Assembly: GCF_000282575.1 (NCBI RefSeq)
Contig: NZ_AKJA01000137.1
Location: 1 to 32,095, forward strand
DNA length: 32,095 nt
Direction: 5' to 3'
DNA from: Herbaspirillum sp. YR522
GTDB taxonomy: Bacteria > Pseudomonadota > Gammaproteobacteria > Burkholderiales > Burkholderiaceae_D
Positions 8,393-15,848 of the stretch are shown one piece after another. The translations under genes were made by a program, and so were the position numbers. The notes under the pieces are model-generated. The model searched no databases, was not told where the DNA came from, and saw nothing but the letters and a program-made list of their open reading frames with translations. Numbering within the stretch: the stretch's first letter is position 1; each line of letters begins with the position of its first letter.

Positions 8393-9648
8393 GCGACCGC
8401 ATCGGAGCGCGGCCGGGCAATCGCAAACACCACTGCCACCGCGACCAGGTCGAACGCGGCCAGCAACATGAACAGCGGGCCGTAGCCGATCTGCGTCACC
8501 AGCACCCCGAACAGCAGCGTAAACAGGGTCGCGCCCAGGTAGCCGCTCATGCCGGTCAGGCCGGTGGCGGTGGCCACCTGGTTCTTGCTGAACACGTCGG
8601 AGGTGATCGAATACAACGCGCCCGACAGCGTCTGGTGCGCAAAACCGCCCACCGACAGCAAGGCAATGGCGACATAGGGACTATCGACGAAACCCACGCA
8701 AGCGGGGCCGATCATCGACAGGCTACCGACCAGCATCACCAGCTTGCGCGACGTAAACAGCGAGACCTTCAGGTGCTTGTGGAACCATGGACTGAGGTAA
8801 CCGCCCAGCACGCAGCCGATGTCTGCTGCCAGGAACGGCAGCCAGGCAAACATGGCGATTTCCTTGATGTTCATGTGGCGCTCGGTGGCCATGTACAGCG
8901 GGATCCAGGCATTGAAGGTCTGCCACGCCGGTTCCGACAGGAAGCGCGGGATGGCAATCGACCAGAAATTACGGCTGCCGACGATCTTGCGCCAGCCTTC
9001 CTTGTGCGCCACCTGTTGCGCGTTGGGTTCCTGGCCCTCGATGATGTACTGCCGCTCTGCGGGCGAGAGGCGCTTCTGGTCCTGCGGGCTCTTGTAGAAC
9101 AGGGTCCACAGGATGAACCACAACACGCCCAGAACGCCGACCACCACGAACGACATCTTCCAGCCGCCGTGCAGGATGGTCCACACCACCAGCGGCGGCG
9201 CGCACAAGGCACCGATCGAGGCGCCGATGTTGAACCAGCCGATCGCCACCGAGCGCTCCTTGGCCGGGAACCATTCGGTGGCGGCCTTGACCCCGCCGGG
9301 AATGCCGGCGGCCTCGGTCATGCCCAGCAAGCCGCGCAGGAAGGCCATGCTCTGCCAGCCCGTGGCCAGCGCGGCCAGCGCGCACACCAGCGACCAGGCC
9401 AGCGCGAATATCCCGAACCCGATCTTGGTGCCGACCAGGTCCAGCACATAGCCGGCTACCGGCTGCATGACCGCATAGCAGATCTGCCAGGCCACCACGA
9501 TGTAGGAATACTGCTGGGTAGACATGTCCAGCTCGGCCATCATGGTGGGTGCGGCCACCGACAGCGTATTGCGTGCGAGGTAGTTGATGATCAGGCCCAG
9601 TGTGACCAGCGTGACCATCCACCAGCGGATGCCGCGTACGTACTTCAT
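8389..9648 (-). CDS. MFS transporter, ExuT-like (anion:cation symporter family)
   Basis: A 419-residue, 12-helix inner-membrane transporter. The N-terminus (RWWMVTLVTLGLIINYLARN), the motif MQPVAGYVLDLVGTKIGFGI and KAATEWFPAKERSVAIGWFN closely follow the Escherichia coli hexuronate transporter ExuT as I recall it, and the match continues to the C-terminus. Proton-coupled uptake of a hexuronate or related sugar acid is therefore likely, though the family also takes other organic anions. GGAG lies at a good distance before the ATG. It is divergent from an FCD/GntR regulator across a 267-bp region holding a palindrome, the usual arrangement for a substrate-induced transporter. No uronate catabolic enzymes lie in the window. 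Confidence 0.9.
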   Translation of the reverse strand: MKYVRGIRWWMVTLVTLGLIINYLARNTLSVAAPTMMAELDMSTQQYSYIVVAWQICYAVMQPVAGYVLDLVGTKIGFGIFALAWSLVCALAALATGWQSMAFLRGLLGMTEAAGIPGGVKAATEWFPAKERSVAIGWFNIGASIGALCAPPLVVWTILHGGWKMSFVVVGVLGVLWFILWTLFYKSPQDQKRLSPAERQYIIEGQEPNAQQVAHKEGWRKIVGSRNFWSIAIPRFLSEPAWQTFNAWIPLYMATERHMNIKEIAMFAWLPFLAADIGCVLGGYLSPWFHKHLKVSLFTSRKLVMLVGSLSMIGPACVGFVDSPYVAIALLSVGGFAHQTLSGALYSITSDVFSKNQVATATGLTGMSGYLGATLFTLLFGVLVTQIGYGPLFMLLAAFDLVAVAVVFAIARPRSDAVA

Positions 9649-9706
9649 GATGTCTCCAGTTTGGCGTTTTACTTTTAGTTATGCGATGTCGTACATGTTA
9701 GCGGAC

Positions 9707-9723
9707 AATTAGTCCGACTAATT
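9707..9723. promoter_or_regulatory. Palindromic operator of FCD/GntR type
   Basis: AATTAGTCCGACTAATT is a perfect dyad of 8-bp arms around one base. Its core TAGTCCGACTA fits the FadR-subfamily pattern T-G/A-G-T-N3-A-C-C/T-A. It lies in the divergent region between the ExuT-like transporter (start 9648) and the FCD regulator (start 9916), 59 bp from the transporter start, consistent with repression of transporter transcription. Confidence 0.7.
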
Positions 9724-9915
9724 CGCACTTTAGGTGGACAACTTTAAATCAGGCCAAAGCGGGAAGTCAACCGAAAAACGGGATGAATTTCGCGCCAATG
9801 CCGGGATTCCGGCACTCGCCGGTGGAACTTGCTGGCACCGGACGACGGCAGGCTTGCCCTCTGGCAGCAAGTCGCGCATAGTATTTTATCCTTATGACAT
9901 TGGAAGTTATCGTAC

Positions 9916-10638
9916 ATGCTAGACAACCCGGTAGAGGAACGCAGCGTCTCGCCTCCTGCCCAGGCCAGCCGCGCGGAACAGATCTGCAAGCTGATCATTG
10001 CCGCCATCCTGCGCGGGGATTATGTCGAGAACCGCAAGCTGCCCACCGAGGTGGAACTGGCCGCGCATTATTCGGCCTCGCGCACCACGATCCGCGAGGC
10101 GCTCTCGCGGCTGCGCTCGGAAGGCATCGTCAGCTCGCGTCGCGGCTCGGGAAACTATATCCAGCGCCTGCCCTCGCAGCCTGCGCCTGTGCGCCCGCAG
10201 ATCGCCAGCATCCATGACATCGAGCGCTACTACGCGTTTCGCCTGTGCGTCGAGGCCGGCGCTGCCGAAAGTGCCAGCCTGGCGCGCAACGCGGACGATA
10301 TCGCCAGCCTGCACGCGGCGCGCAGCGCGTTGCAACAGGCGCAACGCAGCGGCGGCACCGCCGTCGAAGAAGACCTGGCGCTGCACCTGGCGATAGCACG
10401 CGCCTCGCACAACCCGTTCTTCATCTCGACCATCGAATATGCGCTCAGTCCGATCCGCCAGTGCATGGAACTGGCGCAAAACCTGGGCCGCCCGCAGGGC
10501 GCAGCGGAAATCGCGATGATCGACGACGAACACGACGCCATCGTCCAGGCCATCGTCGAGGGCTCGCCCGCGCGCGCAGGCGCAGCCATGCGTCGGCATA
10601 TCGAGCATGCCCGGCAACGAATCTTCGAAGGCCGCTAG
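9916..10638 (+). CDS. GntR family regulator, FadR subfamily (FCD domain)
   Basis: A 240-residue regulator. Residues about 16-82 are the GntR winged helix (ILRGDYVENRKLPTEVELAA, then SRTTIREALSRLRSEGIVSS). Residues about 100-235 are an FCD ligand domain with all four expected metal-ligand positions visible: Asp and His in EDLALHLAIA, His in DDEHDAI and His in RRHIEHA. GGAAG lies 8 bp before the ATG. Divergent from the ExuT-like transporter, it probably represses it until an organic acid ligand binds. It resembles ExuR/UxuR in role, but the exact effector is inferred only from the neighbour. Confidence 0.9.
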   Translation: MLDNPVEERSVSPPAQASRAEQICKLIIAAILRGDYVENRKLPTEVELAAHYSASRTTIREALSRLRSEGIVSSRRGSGNYIQRLPSQPAPVRPQIASIHDIERYYAFRLCVEAGAAESASLARNADDIASLHAARSALQQAQRSGGTAVEEDLALHLAIARASHNPFFISTIEYALSPIRQCMELAQNLGRPQGAAEIAMIDDEHDAIVQAIVEGSPARAGAAMRRHIEHARQRIFEGR

Positions 10639-10641
10639 CAG

Positions 10642-10926
10642 ATGCAATTCACCCCGCGCGCCATGGGCGCGGCCGATATCGGCGCCTGTCACCGGCTATC
10701 GCAACAAGTACAGTGGCCGCACCGCCTGCAGGACTGGCAATTGCTTCGCCACCTTGGCCATGGCGTCGTGATCGACATGCACCATGGCCGCCAGGCGCCG
10801 GTCGTGGTCGGCACTGGCCTGCACTTCCATTTCGGTCGCGTTCCCATGCGCCTGGGCGCGGCCAGCGGCCCTGCCCGGGCCGGCGCCGTGCGGCTCTTTT
10901 CTGCGATGGCGCAAGCGCTGGGCTGA
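10642..10926 (+). pseudogene. Truncated GNAT-like acetyltransferase remnant
   Basis: A 94-codon frame starting 3 bp after the regulator stop. The first half (RAMGAADIGACHRLSQQVQW, then PHRLQDWQLLRHLGHGVV and VVVGTGLHFHFGR) reads like the N-terminal alpha1-beta1-alpha2-beta2 part of a GNAT N-acetyltransferase. The acetyl-CoA-binding motif (Q/R-x-x-G-x-G/A) and the C-terminal half are absent, and the remaining residues look unrelated. It ends 3 bp before the convergent TonB receptor, which suggests a deletion or rearrangement removed the rest. It could instead be a short expressed protein; I favour a remnant. Confidence 0.45.
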
Positions 10927-10929
10927 GCG

Positions 10930-13314
10930 CTAGTACGTCCACTTGATCGATACGCTGCCGTTGATGGGTGCGGCATAGTAGGCCTGGTTCCAGTAGACGC
11001 TGGCCAGGTATTTCTTGTTGAAGACGTTGTTCAGGTTGGCCGACACGCTCAGGTGCTTGTCGATGTCGTAGCGCGCCATCAGGTTGGCCACCCAAACCCC
11101 GCCCTGGACCATCGTTGCACTGTCGTTGTAGCGGACCTGGCTTTGGTAGTTGAAGCTGGCTCCGATCTTCATCTGCTCCAGCTGTTCCAGGCGAACTACG
11201 CTCGACAGGCGCAACTGGCGACGCGGCACGTACTTGCGCGCCGACTCGCCCTGGTCGCCGGCGATGCGCTGGATGACCAGCCCCAACGTCGCCTGCCAGT
11301 TGCGCGCCAGCTCGCCGGTGACATCCAGCTCGACGCCCTCGGACCTGGCCTTGATGCCACGGTAATACGCCTGGCCATCGTCAAAGTTGCCGGCGACGTC
11401 GGCGATGCCGTTCTGCTGCACCCGAAACACGGCCGCCGAGGCGTTGGCCCGGCCCTGCATGAATTCGCCCTTGAGCCCGAGTTCGGCGCTGGTGCCCCTG
11501 GCTGGCGCCAGCGTGGCGCGGTCGCGGTCGATCTCGGTCTGGGGGTTGAAGATGCTGGCATGGCTGCCATAAAGCGAGAGATCGCGGTTCAGGTCCAGCA
11601 CCAGGCCCACATAGGGTGATACCGCCGATTGGCCCAGGGCGTGGCTGGCGCCCTCGGCCACGCCCGTCGAATCGGCCCTGGTGGCGTTGGCGCCCAGCAG
11701 CAGCTTGAGACGCTCATCGAGGTCCAGGCGGGTAGCGGCATAGGCGGTCCGGCGCCGGTCGGCATAGGAGCTGCCGGTCGGGCTGTTGTCGAACACCGGG
11801 TACGGGAAGGCGCCATCGAAGGCAGTGCCGCCGTCGATGGAAATATAGCCGGCGCTGGTGTCGCGCCCGCCGTTGTCGAGCCTGGACCGCGACCAGCTCA
11901 CGCCGGCCGTCAGATCGTGATCGCGCCCACCCAGGCGGTACTTGCCCGTGACGTTGCTGTCGACGAACAACTGCCGGTTGGCGCCGGCAAACAGCGATGG
12001 ATAGACGCTCAGGCCGGCGCCGGTGGCGACGTCGGGGCTACCGGCCAGGTACAACAGGGCGCTGTCGCTCTTGATCTGGTTGTAGTTGAACGTGGTCTTC
12101 CACTGCCAGCCCCGGCCCAGCCTGCGGGTCAACTCGGCAAAGCTGCGCTGCTCGGACGAATCGTAGTAGCTCCATTGGGCCGAGCTGCTGGTAGCCACGC
12201 CGTAGCGGGTCGGGCTGCCATCGGCGTAGGCCAGCGGCAAGGCCCCCCACATCGCGCCCTTGCCGTGGACCTGCTGCTGGCTGTGGCCCAGCGTGAGTAC
12301 GGTCGCCGCATCCAGCGTGGCTTCGATCACGCCATACAACAGGTCCTTGGTCGGCTGGTAGCGTTGCAGGTAGGATTGGCCCTCCTGATGGGCCAGCACC
12401 ATCCGGGCGGCCACCGTACCGGCCTGGTTCAAGGGGCCGGACACATCGGCATCGACGCGGCGGGTATTCCATGAACTGATGCTCGCTGCGGTTGTGGCCT
12501 GCAACGTATCGGTGGGCCGCTTGCGCACGAAGTTGACCGTGGCCGATGGATTGCCCGCCGCCGACGACAGGCCATTGGCGCCACGCACGATCTCGATGCG
12601 GTCGAACATGGCGGTGTCGAGGTCGCCGGTCTGCTCGCTGTAGGTCAACGGCATGCCCACGCCGTCAAACTGGAAATTGGTGATGCCAAAGCCGCGCGCG
12701 GTGTAATAGGTGCGCTCGGTCTCGACCTTCTCGACGGTGACACCGGCAGTGCTGGAAAAGACGTCGTTGAGGGTGGCCAGGCGGAAGTCATCGATCCGGG
12801 CGCGGGTGATCACGGTAAGCGACTGCGGCGTCTCGCGCGGCGACAGTGCGATGCGGGTGGCGGCACTGCTGTGCTGCACCGCATAGCTGTCGGCGTAGGC
12901 GTCGGGCGGCGGCTGGCGCTCGACGGCGACGGTCACCTGCGGCAACTTGTCGATGGTCGGCGCGGCGGGGCTGGCGCGCCGCTTCAGGGTCAGGGTGCCG
13001 TTGTCGGTTTGCTGCAGTTCCAGCTCACCCTCGCCGATGGCCTGCTGCACCGCCTGGGCCGCCGTGAGCTGGCCGCTCACCGGCCGCGCCTGGCGGCCTC
13101 GCACCAGTTCCGGATCGACCGCGATGGCCTGTCCGCTCTGCCGGGCGATCTGCATCAGGATGCCGCCCAATGGGCCAGCGTCCAATTGGAACTCATGGGC
13201 AACCGCAGTCGTGATCGATGCTTGCCGGGCCAGCGCCACAGGGGCGCATAGCGCGGCGCAGGCGACCGTCACGGCGATGATCGCGGCCCGCAGCTGCAGC
13301 GGAGATGGCTGCAT
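10930..13314 (-). CDS. TonB-dependent siderophore receptor with N-terminal signalling (STN) domain
   Basis: A 794-residue outer-membrane transporter. A signal peptide ends near residue 30 (ALCAPVALARQ). An STN domain follows at about 38-112 (FQLDAGPLGGILMQIARQSG to LTLKRR), a possible TonB box near LPQVTVAV, a plug at about 155-285 (SPRETPQSLTVITRARIDDF; RIEIVRGANGLSSAAGNPSA) and a beta-barrel ending in the aromatic SIKWTY. The STN domain marks a transducer that signals substrate occupancy to a FecR-type protein, which is encoded next to it. It resembles ferric-siderophore receptors of the FpvA/FhuE type, so a xenosiderophore or hydroxamate-type ligand is plausible but not shown. It is last in the sigma/anti-sigma/receptor set. 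Confidence 0.95.
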   Translation of the reverse strand: MQPSPLQLRAAIIAVTVACAALCAPVALARQASITTAVAHEFQLDAGPLGGILMQIARQSGQAIAVDPELVRGRQARPVSGQLTAAQAVQQAIGEGELELQQTDNGTLTLKRRASPAAPTIDKLPQVTVAVERQPPPDAYADSYAVQHSSAATRIALSPRETPQSLTVITRARIDDFRLATLNDVFSSTAGVTVEKVETERTYYTARGFGITNFQFDGVGMPLTYSEQTGDLDTAMFDRIEIVRGANGLSSAAGNPSATVNFVRKRPTDTLQATTAASISSWNTRRVDADVSGPLNQAGTVAARMVLAHQEGQSYLQRYQPTKDLLYGVIEATLDAATVLTLGHSQQQVHGKGAMWGALPLAYADGSPTRYGVATSSSAQWSYYDSSEQRSFAELTRRLGRGWQWKTTFNYNQIKSDSALLYLAGSPDVATGAGLSVYPSLFAGANRQLFVDSNVTGKYRLGGRDHDLTAGVSWSRSRLDNGGRDTSAGYISIDGGTAFDGAFPYPVFDNSPTGSSYADRRRTAYAATRLDLDERLKLLLGANATRADSTGVAEGASHALGQSAVSPYVGLVLDLNRDLSLYGSHASIFNPQTEIDRDRATLAPARGTSAELGLKGEFMQGRANASAAVFRVQQNGIADVAGNFDDGQAYYRGIKARSEGVELDVTGELARNWQATLGLVIQRIAGDQGESARKYVPRRQLRLSSVVRLEQLEQMKIGASFNYQSQVRYNDSATMVQGGVWVANLMARYDIDKHLSVSANLNNVFNKKYLASVYWNQAYYAAPINGSVSIKWTY

Positions 13315-13404
13315 GACGGTTATCGCCTCGTAATGATGATGTCGCTCTGCAGATGAGGTAACCGGAGCCCCCTCGAAGCGATCACTTCGGCCGACGAATT
13401 CACG

Positions 13405-14376
13405 CTATTTCATGTCGATCAGGACCAGCGGGCCGACATGGCGCACGCTGATGGGCATGGTCTGGGCCAGCGAGCGCAGCAGGTTGTCGGTATCGTCCAG
13501 CGGGAACGCACCCAGCACCCGCAACTGCGATGCCGCCGGCGACACCCGCACATACCCTGCCCGGTAGGGCCGCAGCGCCTCGACGACATCGGCCAGTGGC
13601 TGGTCGTCGACCACCAGCATGCCGTCGACCCAAGCCGCGCGGCTGCTCATGTCGCCCGCTGCGCGCTCGATGGCGCGCGCATTGTAGAAGACTGCCTGGC
13701 CAGCCTGCAGTACGTCTTCGCCGGCTGCGGTGTCGACCCGGATACTGTGCTCCAGCACCAGCGCCAGCGACCGTTGGGCCTCGTGCCGCACCAGGAAGCG
13801 CGTACCCAGTGCGCGCGCCTGGCCATGTTCGGTCTCCACCACGAAGGGCCGTGCCGGATCGGCGGCGACGGTGGCGATCAATTCCACCTGTTGCAGCCGG
13901 ATGCGGCGCAGGCCGGGACGGTAATCGATATCCACCGCCGTGCGGGCGTTGAGCACCAGGCTGCTGCCATCGGGCAGGTCGACCCGTTGCCGCTCGCCGG
14001 TGGCGGTATGCAGGTCGGAGCGCCAGGCCAGCAGCGGATGAAAGCGGTTCACCAGGATCCCGGTGCCGATGCCGGCGATGGCCAGGGCCAGCGTCGAACG
14101 CAACACCTTGCGACGCCCCGCAGGGGCTGGCCGGGATACGATGCGCTCGACCGCCTGGGCCTGGCCTTGGGCACGGGCGTCGACCTCCAGCACCGGGGCG
14201 AACGAACGCTGCAACATGCCCTGGATGCGTTCCCAGGCTTGCGCATTGCCGGGGCGGACACGCCAGGCGCTCAAGCGCTGGTAGTCGTCGGGGGTTGCTT
14301 CGCCGGAGCGCAACAGCACCATCCACTCGATCGCCTCTTCGGCCGTGGGGTCGTCCAGCGCCTTGCGTGCGTTCAT
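13405..14376 (-). CDS. FecR family anti-sigma/sigma-regulator
   Basis: A 323-residue single-pass inner-membrane protein. The cytoplasmic N-terminal domain (about 1-80, with EEAIEWMVLLRSGEATPDDY and the WERIQG motif) binds the ECF sigma factor. A membrane segment lies at about 90-110 (STLALAIAGIGTGILV). The periplasmic FecR domain (ERQRVDLPDGSSLVLNARTA onward) contacts the receptor STN domain. The ATG overlaps the sigma-factor stop as ATGA, so the two are translationally coupled. Proteolysis of such proteins on receptor signalling frees the sigma factor; this is family knowledge. Confidence 0.93.
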   Translation of the reverse strand: MNARKALDDPTAEEAIEWMVLLRSGEATPDDYQRLSAWRVRPGNAQAWERIQGMLQRSFAPVLEVDARAQGQAQAVERIVSRPAPAGRRKVLRSTLALAIAGIGTGILVNRFHPLLAWRSDLHTATGERQRVDLPDGSSLVLNARTAVDIDYRPGLRRIRLQQVELIATVAADPARPFVVETEHGQARALGTRFLVRHEAQRSLALVLEHSIRVDTAAGEDVLQAGQAVFYNARAIERAAGDMSSRAAWVDGMLVVDDQPLADVVEALRPYRAGYVRVSPAASQLRVLGAFPLDDTDNLLRSLAQTMPISVRHVGPLVLIDMK

Positions 14377-14876
14377 GCGTCGGCCGCCAGCCAGCAGGCA
14401 CGCATGGCCTGCGTCATGTAGCGGCGTACCGTGATGACCGGCATCTGCAGTTGTTCGCCGATCTCGCGGTAAGTGAGCTCTTGCAGCTGGCTCAGCAGGA
14501 ACACCTGGCGCACGCGTGGCTTGAGGCTGCCCAGCACCGCGTCGATCTGCTGCAAGGCTTCCAGGATCAGCGCCCGGTCTTCCTGCGAGGGTGCATGCTC
14601 GGGAGCGATCCGGGCCAGTTCTTCGAGATAGGCGCGCTCAAGGTCGCGCCGTCGCCAGAAGTTGAACATGACACGTCGCGCCAGCGTCGCCAGGAAAGCG
14701 CGCGGCTCATCGATCTGTTCTACGTTGCGGGCCGCCACCACCTGGATGAAGGTATCCTGGGCCAGGTCGGCTGCGTCATGCCGGCAGCCCAGCCGCTGCC
14801 GCAACCAGCCTTGCAGCCAATCGTGATGAGCGTCATAGAACTGCGTGAGCAGGACATCCTGCGTGCCGGAAGACAT
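14373..14876 (-). CDS. ECF sigma factor, FecI-like
   Basis: A 167-residue ECF sigma factor. Region 2 is seen as LTQFYDAHHDWLQGWLRQRL through AADLAQDTFIQV and the FLATLARRVMFNFWRRRDLE segment. Region 4.2 is LTYREIGEQLQMPVITVRRY. It would direct RNA polymerase to the receptor gene when FecR relays siderophore binding. An upstream in-frame start at 14921 would add 15 residues (MNINGNNSHFHENLV), but the promoter and Fur-like box lie inside that stretch, so the ATG at 14876 is preferred and gives the usual family length. Confidence 0.92.
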   Translation of the reverse strand: MSSGTQDVLLTQFYDAHHDWLQGWLRQRLGCRHDAADLAQDTFIQVVAARNVEQIDEPRAFLATLARRVMFNFWRRRDLERAYLEELARIAPEHAPSQEDRALILEALQQIDAVLGSLKPRVRQVFLLSQLQELTYREIGEQLQMPVITVRRYMTQAMRACWLAADA

Positions 14877-14890
14877 GACCAGATTCTCGT

Positions 14891-14929
14891 GAAAATGAGA
14901 ATTATTGCCATTTATATTCATCTTCGCAA
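14891..14929 (-). promoter_or_regulatory. Promoter with overlapping Fur box upstream of the sigma factor
   Basis: On the minus strand TTGCGA (14924-14929) and AATAAT (14901-14906) are separated by exactly 17 bp, a good sigma-70 promoter. GAAAATGAGAATTATTGCC (plus strand, 14891-14909) matches 14 of 19 positions of the Fur consensus GATAATGATAATCATTATC and covers the -10 element. Iron-replete Fur should therefore block transcription of the sigma/anti-sigma genes. Confidence 0.8.
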
Positions 14930-14978
14930 GACATGCCAGAATGACAACATCGTCAGTACGGGAACGTCGGCAACAGCC

Positions 14979-15019
14979 GAACAGAGCCTGCCAGGCGCTC
15001 CGCCTGGCAGGCCCTGTTC
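14979..15019 (-). terminator. Strong hairpin downstream of the acidic protein gene
   Basis: A 12-bp perfect stem GCCTGCCAGGCG/CGCCTGGCAGGC with a 3-nt loop (CTC) is extended, after one mismatch, by GAACAG/CTGTTC. It lies between the minus-strand acidic protein gene and the sigma-factor promoter and would insulate them. No T-tract follows on either strand. Confidence 0.55.
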
Positions 15020-15067
15020 ATATCAAGGAGGCGCTTGGCGCTGCGTCGGCCGCAGCACCTATCCCGC

Positions 15068-15391
15068 TCAGAGGCGGCCGATCTGGGTCAGGCCGGTGGG
15101 ATTGCCCCGATCGTCCTCGTCGTTGTCTTCGTCGCCATTGATATTGAGCTCGCGTCCGACTTCGGCGTCGTCGACACCGGCGACATGCGCCAAGCCGATA
15201 TCTTCTTCCCGCAACTCGGACGGTGAACTTCCCGCTTCGTTGCCTGCAATAGCGTCCTGCTCTTCGGGCAGCGCGGCCAGTGCCTCGATCTCTTCGTCAC
15301 TGTCCTGGATCACCCGGTCGGCTTCCAGGCCGGGAAGATCGACGTCCAACGATGTGTCGTTGGCACGCTGCGGTAGTAGGTCCTTGGACAT
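15068..15391 (-). CDS. Small acidic protein of unknown function
   Basis: A 107-residue protein beginning MSKDLLPQRAND. The ATG at 15391 is chosen because GAGAGGAG lies just upstream; a longer frame starting at 15430 has no such site. It is rich in Asp and Glu throughout (VIQDSDEEIEALAALPEEQD and NINGDEDNDEDDRG) with no hydrophobic segment or cysteine, so it should be a soluble, largely disordered, very acidic cytoplasmic protein. I recognise no family. It resembles the 98-residue protein at 5024 in size and composition only. It is transcribed toward the iron-signalling genes but separated from them by a strong hairpin and the Fur-box promoter. Confidence 0.75.
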   Translation of the reverse strand: MSKDLLPQRANDTSLDVDLPGLEADRVIQDSDEEIEALAALPEEQDAIAGNEAGSSPSELREEDIGLAHVAGVDDAEVGRELNINGDEDNDEDDRGNPTGLTQIGRL

Positions 15392-15740
15392 GATGACTCC
15401 TCTCAAATGATGGAAAGCGCTTCGCCCCAAGCCTGCCGCAACCCCGCCGGTCGGGCGGGGGATCGGCAGGACCGCACCGCGTGCGAGATGCCGCGGTGGT
15501 CATGTGCGGCCCGGGACGACCGATGACACAGGGTAACTGCTGTGGCAAGCCTAGGCAGTCGGGCGTTGCCCCTAAACCGTGTCAGCGTCCTTTACCTGGG
15601 CTTGACACGCACGGTGGTTGGGCGCGGGCGCGCCGTTGCGGCGCGGTGATCCATCGCTCGGGACGTAATCGGGCGCCAACGACGACGACGCCAGGTCGGC
15701 CGCGCCCTGCCCGACTCGCTGCAACGCTGCATGCCGCACC

Positions 15741-15756
15741 TGGCACGGCAAATGCT
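15741..15756 (+). promoter_or_regulatory. Sigma-54 (-24/-12) promoter candidate
   Basis: TGGCACGGCAAATGCT matches the RpoN consensus TGGCACG-N4-TTGCW at all but one defined base, and the invariant GG and GC are exactly 10 bp apart. Transcription would start near 15767, ahead of the ABC transporter genes. No better sigma-70 promoter is visible. Confidence 0.6.
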
Positions 15757-15770
15757 TAGTCAAAAATACA

Positions 15771-15787
15771 CTATGCATTATGCATAG
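15771..15787. promoter_or_regulatory. Palindromic operator candidate upstream of the ABC transporter
   Basis: CTATGCATTATGCATAG is a perfect dyad with 8-bp arms around one base; a further TAATGCAT half-site follows at 15789-15796. It lies at about +5 to +21 relative to the predicted sigma-54 start, a repressor position. The FCD/GntR regulator encoded at the end of the cluster (19784) is the natural candidate to bind it. Confidence 0.6.
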
Positions 15788-15848
15788 TTAATGCATGGCA
15801 ACCCTTTTGACTCAACCGCCGGCGCACCGCGCGGCCTTTCGGGAGCAA

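Larger units (their letters stand above)
15392..15848. other. Intergenic region between acidic protein and ABC transporter
   Basis: No gene seen. The right end holds the sigma-54-like promoter and palindrome described separately, and a GGGAG just before the proposed ATPase start at 15849. The left end carries the ribosome site of the minus-strand acidic protein. A TTGACA at 15602-15607 has no matching -10. I found no convincing NtrC-type dyad upstream of the sigma-54-like site by eye. Confidence 0.5.

Noticed and set aside
8245-9678. Long plus-strand open frame opposite the ExuT-like transporter
   Set aside because: Same complementary-strand artefact; it also overlaps the end of the esterase in another frame.
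13438-14421. Open frame antisense to the FecR-like gene
   Set aside because: Product lacks a domain, and the minus strand has a FecR protein with membrane segment and a stop-start overlap with the sigma factor.
15602-15630. Sigma-70 promoter from TTGACA at 15602
   Set aside because: The sequence 17 bp downstream is GC-rich (CGGGCG) and does not resemble a -10 element.
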